DNA from: Fimbriiglobus sp.
GTDB taxonomy: Bacteria; Planctomycetota; Planctomycetia; Gemmatales; Gemmataceae
DNA: 5,071 nucleotides
NCBI GenBank assembly: GCA_025352585.1
Contig: JANXTD010000707.1
Span: forward strand, 1-5,071
Direction of reading: 5' to 3'
In this document: positions 1 to 5,058 of the stretch, one piece after another
Position numbering within the stretch: position 1 is the stretch's first letter
Layout of the letters: every line of letters begins with the position of its first letter
Notes under the pieces: generated by a model
What the model was told of the DNA's origin: nothing
What the model saw: the letters and a program-made list of their open reading frames with translations, nothing else
The model's database searches: none
Made by a program: the position numbers and the translations under genes

Positions 1-728
1 AGCGCGGTCAGGTTGGCGTTGTCAACCGTTAGGGCTTCCAGAGGCGCGTCACACAAGACATCGGCGATTTGGTGAGCGCCAACCCTCAAGTGTTCCCTCC
101 CGGATTCGCCCGTCACGTTGGTCACGCGGAGGTTGCGCAGGTGGCGGGCGACTGGCGCGAGGCGGAGCAACAAGCTGAACCCGAGCGACCCACTGAAGCC
201 CGCCAGCATCAAGGACTTTTTACCGGGGCTATCCCACTCCCGGATGAAACCCCGCAGCCGCCTGTAGCCAGCCCCATCCACCAGGAGTGTGGCGTCAATC
301 TCACGCAAACCTTCCATCCCGAGCACATTTGTCAGGGGCGTTACGGCATCGGCGTCGATGTCGGGAGAGTCTACGCGACTCGTCAGCGTCACACTCGTGA
401 CCGCCTGCCGCGTCAGCCACTCGGCGGGTGGCGGGTCATAGGGGTCGAGCCGCAGTTCATCGACGAAGCCGCGGCGGAAGGTCCACTCGTCGGGGGTCGG
501 GCCGTCGCCGAGCCACTTCGCCTCGTGCTCGGCCAGCAACTCGTGCTCGCGGTCTTCGAGGGCGGCGTAGGCGGAGTCGTGGTCGGGCAGCTTCGCCAGC
601 TCGCACTGCACGCGGACGAACTCGGCCCGCGCCGGGTCGTCGTGCTCGTCCAGCCAGTCGGCGTAGACGAGCCGCGGCAAGTCGGCCTCGGGGTCGGCGC
701 GGATCGCCCGCAAGAACGCATCGTCCAT
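1..728 (-). CDS. TIGR02996 domain protein with LRR-like tail, 3' end cut by window edge
   Basis: The minus-strand frame from the ATG at 728 stays open for 242 codons to base 3 and runs off the left edge, so the C-terminus is missing. The start MDDAFLRAIRADPEADLPRL, followed by VYADWLDEHDDPARAEFVR and QCELAKL (residues 1-47), matches the planctomycete TIGR02996 repeat-companion domain, which normally sits at the N-terminus; this fixes the start although no Shine-Dalgarno is present. Residues 48-105 are charged and helical-looking. From about 130 onward short leucine-patterned stretches appear (LRNLRVTNV at 197-205, LEALTVDNANLTA at 230-242), resembling leucine-rich repeats. No signal peptide or membrane segment is visible. 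The domain's function is unknown; family members often carry repeat regions. Third codon positions become much less GC-biased after about codon 106. The gene lies 61 bp downstream of the dehydrogenase on the same strand, but a functional link is not evident. Confidence 0.88.
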   Translation of the reverse strand, partial: MDDAFLRAIRADPEADLPRLVYADWLDEHDDPARAEFVRVQCELAKLPDHDSAYAALEDREHELLAEHEAKWLGDGPTPDEWTFRRGFVDELRLDPYDPPPAEWLTRQAVTSVTLTSRVDSPDIDADAVTPLTNVLGMEGLREIDATLLVDGAGYRRLRGFIREWDSPGKKSLMLAGFSGSLGFSLLLRLAPVARHLRNLRVTNVTGESGREHLRVGAHQIADVLCDAPLEALTVDNANLTA

Positions 729-734
729 GCGGGT

Positions 735-740
735 AGTGTA
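735..740 (-). promoter_or_regulatory. Possible -10-like element of the TIGR02996 gene
   Basis: Reading the minus strand, TACACT lies with its last base seven positions before the A of the ATG at 728 (six bases between). It matches four of six positions of the bacterial -10 consensus. No convincing -35 hexamer lies 16-18 bases further upstream. If used, transcription would begin at or next to the start codon. The same core occurs upstream of the genes at 3160 and 4996. Confidence 0.25.
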
Positions 741-757
741 GGCCAATCCCGCCGACC

Positions 758-785
758 ATGCCCCACACCCGATACCCCATACCCG
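758..785. repeat. Two imperfect 14-bp tandem units between genes
   Basis: Plus-strand units atgccccacacccg (758-771) and ataccccatacccg (772-785) are directly adjacent and identical at 12 of 14 positions. On the minus strand they read as a G-rich, purine-skewed run (GGGTATGGGGTAT type). They fill most of the 61-bp gap between the dehydrogenase stop and the TIGR02996 start. Two copies are too few to call a satellite array. They could be a remnant of a dispersed intergenic repeat or a simple slippage product. Confidence 0.5.
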
Positions 786-789
786 AGTT

Positions 790-2115
790 TCAAGCCCGCA
801 ACACGTTCGCCCGTGAGACGACGTGCTTCGCCGCGTTGCGGGTATCGACCACTAGCTTCGCGTGCTTCGCGATGAACTCGTAGTCGTACGCCGTGTGGTC
901 GGTCGCGATCAAGACGCAGTCTTGCGCCGCCAGGTACTCCGCCGTCAGCGGGGTGCTGTCCATCGCGGCGAGTAGCGGCCAGTGGCGCATCTTCGGCAGC
1001 GTCGGGATGTGCGGGTCGTTGTACGACACCGCCGCGCCCTTCTTGAGGAGGAGGTCCATCAACTCGAAGCCGGGGGACTCGCGAGGGTCGTCAACGTCTT
1101 TCTTGTAGGCCATGCCCAGGATCGCAACCTTGCTGCCCTTCATGGCCCGCTCGCGGTCGTTAAGAGCCTCCATGATCCGAGTCACGACGTAACTCGGCAT
1201 CGCCGTGTTGACCTCGCCGGCGAGTTCGATGAAGCGCGTGGTGAGGCCGTACTTGCGGGCGACCCACGACAGGTAGAACGGGTCGATCGGGATGCAGTGG
1301 CCGCCGAGGCCGGGGCCGGGGTAGAAGGCCTGGAAGCCGAACGGCTTCGTCTTCGCCGCGTCAATGACTTCCCAAACGTCGATGCCCATGCGGTCGTACA
1401 GAACCTTCAACTCATTCACCAGTGCGATGTTGACGGCCCGATACGTGTTTTCGAGAATCTTGCACGCCTCCGCGACCTCCGGCGACGACACCGGCACCAC
1501 GCTCGGCACGATCGCGGTGTACAGCGCACACGCGAGTTCTGTGCTGCGCGCGCACAGCCCCCCGACGACCTTGGGCGTGTTGTGGACGGAGTGGTTGGCG
1601 TTGCCGGGGTCCTCGCGCTCGGGGCTGAACGCCAGGAAGAAGTCGTCGCTGACCGTCAGCCCTGTCTTGGCCAGTACCGGCAGCACGTCGCCGCGGGTGG
1701 TCGTGGGGTAGGTCGTGCTTTCGAGCACGACGAGGTGCCCCGGCCGCAACTGCCCGGCGATGGCGTAGGTCGAGTTCAGCACGTAAGTCAGGTCCGGCTC
1801 GCGGGCATCCGTCAGCGGGGTCGGCACGCAGATCAGGATGCAATCGACGTCGCCCAGGCGGTCGAAGCGGTCGGTCGCCGTGAACCCGCTCGCGCGCATC
1901 GTCTCGATCACGGTGTGCGGGATTTGGGCGATGTACGAGTACCCGGCGTTGAGCTTCTCGACCTTGTGGGCGTCGATGTCGAAGCCGGTGACGGTGAACC
2001 CCGCGGCGGCGAAGGCGCGGGCGAGCGGCAGGCCGACGTAGCCGAGGCCGATGACGCCGACGCGGGCGGTGCGGGCGGTGATGCGTTCGTGGAGCGTCGC
2101 GAAGTTGTCCGTCAT
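790..2115 (-). CDS. wbpA: UDP-N-acetyl-D-glucosamine 6-dehydrogenase, WbpA-type nucleotide sugar dehydrogenase
   Basis: This 441-residue cytoplasmic enzyme should oxidise UDP-GlcNAc to UDP-GlcNAcA with two NAD+, supplying uronic acid sugars for O-antigen, capsule or exopolysaccharide. The N-terminal Rossmann domain carries GLGYVG (23-28) and the NAD-ribose acid in FDID (45-48). Residues 164-172 read SPEREDPGN, characteristic of WbpA/TviB relatives. The central helix ACKILENTYRAVNIALVNE (217-235) holds the expected catalytic Lys219 and Asn223. GGHCIPIDP (271-279) holds the nucleophilic Cys274. The C-terminal domain has ILGMAYKKDVDDPRESP (332-348). Length matches P. aeruginosa WbpA (about 436 aa), and the pattern resembles it more than UDP-glucose dehydrogenase. 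All expected catalytic residues are present. The ATG at 2115 is the only start before an in-frame stop at 2140-2142, although its Shine-Dalgarno is weak. No other polysaccharide gene is visible, so substrate choice rests on motifs; UDP-GalNAc or a related sugar is possible. Confidence 0.95.
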   Translation of the reverse strand: MTDNFATLHERITARTARVGVIGLGYVGLPLARAFAAAGFTVTGFDIDAHKVEKLNAGYSYIAQIPHTVIETMRASGFTATDRFDRLGDVDCILICVPTPLTDAREPDLTYVLNSTYAIAGQLRPGHLVVLESTTYPTTTRGDVLPVLAKTGLTVSDDFFLAFSPEREDPGNANHSVHNTPKVVGGLCARSTELACALYTAIVPSVVPVSSPEVAEACKILENTYRAVNIALVNELKVLYDRMGIDVWEVIDAAKTKPFGFQAFYPGPGLGGHCIPIDPFYLSWVARKYGLTTRFIELAGEVNTAMPSYVVTRIMEALNDRERAMKGSKVAILGMAYKKDVDDPRESPGFELMDLLLKKGAAVSYNDPHIPTLPKMRHWPLLAAMDSTPLTAEYLAAQDCVLIATDHTAYDYEFIAKHAKLVVDTRNAAKHVVSRANVLRA

Positions 2116-2172
2116 GCCGAATCCATCCGGGGGGAACTCTCAGTCCGGCCGGCCTCCTGCCGTGCGGGGCGA

Positions 2173-2202
2173 ATCGTCGCACGGACCCGCGCCGCCGGTC
2201 AA
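2173..2202 (-). promoter_or_regulatory. Candidate promoter for the WbpA-type dehydrogenase
   Basis: On the minus strand TTGACC (2202-2197; five of six to the -35 consensus) is followed after 18 bases by GACGAT (2178-2173; three of six to the -10 consensus). It lies 58 bases upstream of the ATG at 2115, inside the 169-bp divergent intergenic region. The -35 is good and the -10 weak. Sigma-factor preferences in planctomycetes are not well enough known to be firmer. Confidence 0.35.
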
Positions 2203-2271
2203 GGCGAATTGCGCTGCGGAACTCGCTCCGCCTGGGCGGGGTTGAACCCGCGTCGCGTCCGTTCACTCGCC

Positions 2272-2277
2272 GGGGAG
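2272..2277 (+). promoter_or_regulatory. Ribosome binding site of the esterase gene
   Basis: GGGGAG ends seven bases before the ATG at 2285. This is good spacing for a Shine-Dalgarno and supports that start, which also places a signal peptide at the exact N-terminus. Confidence 0.65.
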
Positions 2278-2284
2278 TTTCGCC

Positions 2285-3076
2285 ATGCGTTGGGTCGCCA
2301 CGGTTGTCGGCTGGGTGGGGTTCGCCGCGTACCTGGGTGCCGCGGAGCCGCCGCGCGAGTGGACGGTCGAGGGGGTCGCCCGGCAAGCGATCGTGTACGC
2401 CCCGAGCGTCGGGAAAGGCCCCGCGCCGCTGCTGTTCGTCTTCCACGGCCACGGCGGCACGGCGGCCCACGCGGCCCGCACCTACGCCTTCCACACCCAC
2501 TGGCCGGAGGCGGTCGTCGTCTACCCGCAGGGGCTGAACACGCCGGGCAAGTTGACCGACCCCGAGGGCAAGAAGTCCGGCTGGCAAGCGACCGCCGGCG
2601 ACCAGCAGGACCGCGACCTGAAGTTCTTCGACGCGGTGCTGAAGTCGCTGACGGCCGAGGCCGCGATCGACCCGAAGCGCGTCTACTCGACGGGCCACTC
2701 GAACGGCGGCGCGTTCACGTACCTGCTGTGGGCGAAGCGAGGGGAGGCGTTCGCGGCCGTCGCGCCGAGTTCGGCGATCCCGCCGCCGGCGGAGGTCAAG
2801 AACCTCAAGCCCAAGCCGGCGCTGCACGTCGCCGGCAAGGCCGACCCGCTGGTGAAGTGGGCGTGGCAGGACCGGGCGATGGACGCCGTGCGCAAGCTCA
2901 ACGGCTGCGACGCCGAGGGCAAGCCGTGGGCCAAGGCGGGCGACCTCGTCGGGACCGAGTACGCCAGCGGCAGCGGCACGCCGTTCGTCTCGCTGGTCTC
3001 GCCCGGCGGCCACACCTTCCCGGCCGAGGCCCCGAAGCTGATCGTGAAGTTCTTGCAGGCACACCCCGCGAAGTGA
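2285..3076 (+). CDS. Exported LpqC / PHB-depolymerase-family serine esterase
   Basis: This 263-residue alpha/beta-hydrolase belongs to the PHB depolymerase/LpqC group (COG3509 type), whose members cleave polyhydroxyalkanoate, acetyl-xylan or feruloyl esters. Residues 1-20 form a short signal peptide (hydrophobic VATVVGWVGFAAYLGAA, likely cut near Ala20), so it should act in the periplasm or outside. FHGHGG (53-58) is the oxyanion-hole HG motif. GHSNGG (137-142) is the nucleophile elbow with Ser139. GKADPLVKW (184-192) supplies the acid Asp187, and PGGHTFP (240-246) the histidine His243. VVVYPQGL (77-84) is a further family hallmark. The catalytic triad is intact. No separate carbohydrate- or polymer-binding domain follows, so it is a minimal catalytic module and its natural substrate cannot be named. 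It diverges from the dehydrogenase and precedes the Hint gene by 83 bp on the same strand; read-through is possible but not shown. Confidence 0.9.
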   Translation: MRWVATVVGWVGFAAYLGAAEPPREWTVEGVARQAIVYAPSVGKGPAPLLFVFHGHGGTAAHAARTYAFHTHWPEAVVVYPQGLNTPGKLTDPEGKKSGWQATAGDQQDRDLKFFDAVLKSLTAEAAIDPKRVYSTGHSNGGAFTYLLWAKRGEAFAAVAPSSAIPPPAEVKNLKPKPALHVAGKADPLVKWAWQDRAMDAVRKLNGCDAEGKPWAKAGDLVGTEYASGSGTPFVSLVSPGGHTFPAEAPKLIVKFLQAHPAK

Positions 3077-3114
3077 GGCCGCGAAATTCGGGACTTCCGA
3101 GGGGCGTCGTCGGT

Positions 3115-3120
3115 TACACT
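3115..3120 (+). promoter_or_regulatory. Possible -10-like element upstream of the Hint-domain gene
   Basis: TACACT, within GGTTACACT, lies 39 bases upstream of the ATG at 3160 in the 83-bp gap after the esterase stop. It matches four of six positions of the -10 consensus; no convincing -35 was found. A near-perfect dyad CCCGC-G-GCGGG (3125-3135) follows immediately and could be an operator or leader structure. If real, the Hint gene has its own promoter. Confidence 0.25.
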
Positions 3121-3148
3121 GACACCCGCGGCGGGATTCCCCGGACGC

Positions 3149-3153
3149 GGAGG
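3149..3153 (+). promoter_or_regulatory. Ribosome binding site of the Hint-domain gene
   Basis: GGAGG stands six bases before the ATG at 3160. It decides the start within a frame that is open far upstream by chance: no other ATG lies near, and this start places a hydrophobic export signal at the N-terminus. Confidence 0.75.
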
Positions 3154-3159
3154 TTGGCT

Positions 3160-4140
3160 ATGCGCTACGTCAGTTTGCTCGCGGTCGTGTTGCTCGCACC
3201 GGGGGCTGTGTGCTGCGCGCCGCCGGCCGCCGCGAAAGTCGTGCTCCTCTCGGGGCAGTTCGCGCCGGGCATTCCGCTCCCGGAGAGCGTCCACCCCGTC
3301 TACGGCGTACGGCTCAACGCCGAGGTCGATGTGCGAGGCGAGGGCAAGGGCACGCTCACTTTCACGACGACGCCGCCCAACTACGACGAGTACGGCGACC
3401 TCGTCAACGGCCGCGAAACCGACGGCGTCGATCGCTCCCGCAAGAACGCTAAGCCGCCCGAGGTGCTGGACTGCACGATCGAATTCGTCAAGGTCGGCGC
3501 GATCGGCCACGTCAACGACTCGCCGACGAAGCGGTCGGTTTACCGGCTCAAGGGGCCGAAGGTCACGACAGCTCTGACGTTCGTCAGTACAGGGCCGGGG
3601 CTGGCGGCTGGCCGGCTGCTCGTGCCGGGGCAGGACGGCCGCACCGAGTACGTCGTCGAAATGTGGGTGCAGCCACCGCCGGTGAAGAACGGGTTGGAGA
3701 AGCCGTGCCACCCCGGCTGCTTCCCGGCCGGGACGCTCGTCCGCGTGCCCGGCGGCGTGGCGAAGATCGAGGCGCTGAAGGTCGGCGACACCGTCACGAC
3801 CGTCGGGGCCGACGGCAAGGCGTCGCCCGGCAAGGTCACGCACCTCTACGAAACGACGAACAAACTCGTCGAGGTGACGACCGACGGCGGCACCGCGCTG
3901 ACGACTCCCGAGCAGCCGCTGAGCCTGGTCGCGGGTGGCCTACGCAAGGCCGGCGACCTCAAGGCGGGCGACCGCGTCTGGCGCTGGGTGGGCGGCGAGC
4001 GCCAGGCGGCGACGGTCGCCACGGTCACCGCGACCGGCCGCACGGCGACGGTGTACAACCTGATCTTGGGCGGCTCGGCGGTGTTCGTCGCCGGCGACTT
4101 CCTCGCCCGCGGCAAGCCGCCCGCCGACGCCGCGCCGTAA
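3160..4140 (+). CDS. Exported protein with unrecognised N-terminal part and degenerate C-terminal Hint domain
   Basis: This 326-residue protein begins with an export signal (MRYVSLLAVVLLAPGAVCCA). Cys18/Cys19 suggest a lipoprotein, but the residues before them fit a lipobox poorly, so ordinary Sec cleavage near residues 20-25 is equally likely. Residues 26-175 are beta-rich and unrecognised. Residues 183-318 look like a Hint (intein/Hedgehog-type) fold: CFPAGTLVRV (187-196) with the splice-type Cys187, then GGVAKIEALKVGDTV (198-212), LTTPEQPL (247-254), the block AGDLKAGDRVW (264-274), and VYNLIL...VFVAGDFLA (298-316). In active Hint domains block B reads TxxH and the domain ends in His-Asn. 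Here the histidine is Gln252 and the end reads Ala316-Arg317, so self-splicing is unlikely and autocleavage doubtful. Only nine residues follow, so no C-terminal toxin or extein is present. Mature cysteines are Cys105, Cys183 and Cys187. The fold call is by motif reading; the function is unknown. Confidence 0.82.
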   Translation: MRYVSLLAVVLLAPGAVCCAPPAAAKVVLLSGQFAPGIPLPESVHPVYGVRLNAEVDVRGEGKGTLTFTTTPPNYDEYGDLVNGRETDGVDRSRKNAKPPEVLDCTIEFVKVGAIGHVNDSPTKRSVYRLKGPKVTTALTFVSTGPGLAAGRLLVPGQDGRTEYVVEMWVQPPPVKNGLEKPCHPGCFPAGTLVRVPGGVAKIEALKVGDTVTTVGADGKASPGKVTHLYETTNKLVEVTTDGGTALTTPEQPLSLVAGGLRKAGDLKAGDRVWRWVGGERQAATVATVTATGRTATVYNLILGGSAVFVAGDFLARGKPPADAAP

Positions 4141-4169
4141 CGTCACTCGTCGGGGGTGTCGCGGCGGGC
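4119..4169. terminator. Possible hairpin at the convergent gene ends
   Basis: GCCCGCCGACGCC (4119-4131) can pair with GGTGTC (4155-4160) and GGCGGGC (4163-4169), giving a 13-bp stem with one G-U pair, a two-base bulge (4161-4162) and a 23-base loop. The loop holds the Hint gene's stop, and the 3' arm ends six bases before the phosphorylase stop on the other strand. No T-run follows on either side, and such pairings are common in GC-rich DNA, so it is weak evidence for a shared bidirectional terminator in this 34-bp gap. Confidence 0.25.
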
Positions 4170-4174
4170 CGATC

Positions 4175-4996
4175 TTACAGCGCCGCGATTACCGCCCGCA
4201 CCAGCCGCCGAAGCTGTGGCTCCGCGGCGTTGGCGGTGTGGACGATCTCGGCGAGGCTCACCGGCTTCAGTGCGTCGGCCAGGCACAGGTCGGTGACGAC
4301 TGAGAAGCCGAGGTTGCGTAGCTTCGCGTGGACGCCGACGATCACCTCTGGCACCGTGGACATCCCGACGCAATCGGCCCCGAGCATGCGCAGGAAGCGG
4401 TACTCGGCGCGCGTCTCGAGGTTCGGCCCCGCCACGGCGACGAACACGCCCTGTTGCACGGCGATCTGCTCGCGCACGGCCACCTCCTTGGCGAGCTTGA
4501 GCAAGTCGCGGTCGTAGGCGAAGCACATGTCGGGGAAGCGCTCGCCCAGCGTGTCGTCGTTGGGGCCGATCAGCGGATTGTCGCCGAGCAAGTTGATGTG
4601 GTCCTCGATGAGCATGATGTCGCCGGCGACGTACTGCGGGTTCATGCCGCCGCAGGCGTTGCTGACGATCAGCGTGTCGCACCCCAACGCCTTCATGACG
4701 CGGACGGGGAAGGTGATTTGTTGGAGGGTGTAGCCCTCGTAGAAGTGGAAGCGGCCCTCCATCGCCACGACCCGCTTGCCGCCGAGGGTGCCGCAGACGA
4801 GTTGCCCCTTGTGCGACGGGGCCGTCGAGCGCGGGAAGTGCGGCAAGGTTTCGTAGGGGAAGACTGCCTCGGCCGCGATGTCCTCGGCGAGCTTGCCCAG
4901 GCCGGTGCCCAGGATGATGCCGACCCGCGGCCGGTGCGGCCACTTCGCCCGGATGACGCTGGCGGTCTCCTCGATCTGTGCGGCCAAGCCTGTCAT
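4175..4996 (-). CDS. punA: Purine nucleoside phosphorylase, trimeric (PNP-I/PunA) type
   Basis: This 273-residue cytosolic enzyme splits purine (deoxy)nucleosides with phosphate into free base and (deoxy)ribose-1-phosphate for salvage. Its motifs line up along the whole length of the human/PunA family: phosphate loop GTGLG (30-34), SHKG (61-64), GRFHFYEGY (81-89) with phosphate-binding Arg82 and His84, SNACGG (112-117), AGPNLETRAEYR (189-200) with the base-contacting Glu194, and GMSTVPE (211-217) with Met212 and Ser213. Length is typical for homotrimeric PNPs. The residue equivalent to human Asn243 is Asp236 (VVTDLCLADALKP, 233-245), a position known to control 6-oxo versus 6-amino purine preference. 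It could therefore accept adenosine, or lean toward methylthioadenosine phosphorylase activity, though the rest of the protein reads as PNP. The ATG at 4996 has a well-placed GGGAG. It runs convergently against the Hint gene. Confidence 0.94.
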   Translation of the reverse strand: MTGLAAQIEETASVIRAKWPHRPRVGIILGTGLGKLAEDIAAEAVFPYETLPHFPRSTAPSHKGQLVCGTLGGKRVVAMEGRFHFYEGYTLQQITFPVRVMKALGCDTLIVSNACGGMNPQYVAGDIMLIEDHINLLGDNPLIGPNDDTLGERFPDMCFAYDRDLLKLAKEVAVREQIAVQQGVFVAVAGPNLETRAEYRFLRMLGADCVGMSTVPEVIVGVHAKLRNLGFSVVTDLCLADALKPVSLAEIVHTANAAEPQLRRLVRAVIAAL

Positions 4997-5003
4997 GGTG
5001 AGA

Positions 5004-5008
5004 CTCCC
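5004..5008 (-). promoter_or_regulatory. Ribosome binding site of the purine nucleoside phosphorylase
   Basis: On the minus strand GGGAG lies seven bases before the ATG at 4996, supporting this start over internal ones. Confidence 0.65.
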
Positions 5009-5020
5009 GTGGCGATGCCG

Positions 5021-5048
5021 TTGACCCCGCGCACGCTGGGTGTAACGT
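5021..5048 (+). promoter_or_regulatory. Candidate promoter for a rightward gene beyond the window
   Basis: On the plus strand TTGACC (5021-5026; five of six to the -35 consensus) is followed after 16 bases by TAACGT (5043-5048; T, A and final T of the -10 consensus). The last four bases of the window, GGAG (5068-5071), could be the Shine-Dalgarno of a gene starting just beyond the edge. Both are suggestive only. Confidence 0.22.
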
Positions 5049-5058
5049 GGGGCGTGCG
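5030..5058. promoter_or_regulatory. Inverted repeat around a -10-like element upstream of the phosphorylase
   Basis: Perfect 7-bp arms CGCACGC (5030-5036) and GCGTGCG (5052-5058) flank a 15-base spacer. On the minus strand the spacer contains GTTACAC (5046-5040), giving TACACC as a possible -10 element 42 bases upstream of the phosphorylase start. The arrangement suits an operator overlapping a promoter, or a short leader hairpin. Chance cannot be excluded at this GC content. Confidence 0.3.

Noticed and set aside
69..875. 268-codon plus-strand open frame at the left end
   Set aside because: It is antisense to the TIGR02996 gene, whose N-terminus is a clear family match, and it crosses the dehydrogenase stop. 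No domain or ribosome site supports it.
2112..2126. Four-codon upstream reading frame (MDSA) overlapping the dehydrogenase start as ATGA on the minus strand
   Set aside because: It looks like translational coupling, but it has no ribosome site and such short frames arise by chance. I would not annotate it without conservation.
2147..2154. Palindrome GGCCGGCC in the divergent region
   Set aside because: An 8-base GC palindrome is expected often at this base composition, and no second copy or spacing pattern supports an operator.
1412..3064. 550-codon minus-strand open frame
   Set aside because: It overlaps the dehydrogenase in another frame and lies antisense to the esterase; the composition is Arg-rich and no family motif is visible.
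982..3159. Very long plus-strand open frame running from 982 into the Hint gene
   Set aside because: It is antisense to the well-supported dehydrogenase and out of frame with the esterase. Its product is Arg/Gly/Asp-rich without domains, as expected from GC-rich shadow frames. Only the part from 3160 has a ribosome site, signal peptide and recognisable protein.
3718..4140. True intein or a polymorphic toxin with a Hint release domain
   Set aside because: No extein continues after the domain, no toxin or immunity gene follows, and the residues for Asn cyclisation are missing.
484..4157. Exact 14-base repeat cactcgtcgggggt at 484-497 and 4144-4157
   Set aside because: One copy encodes Thr-Pro-Asp-Glu in the TIGR02996 gene and the other is in the convergent gap. 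A single 14-base match is not surprising in GC-rich DNA with common codons.
4143..4943. 266-codon minus-strand open frame overlapping the phosphorylase
   Set aside because: It lies in a different frame of the same strand as the phosphorylase, which has all family motifs. The product is low-complexity Arg/Gly/Ala.
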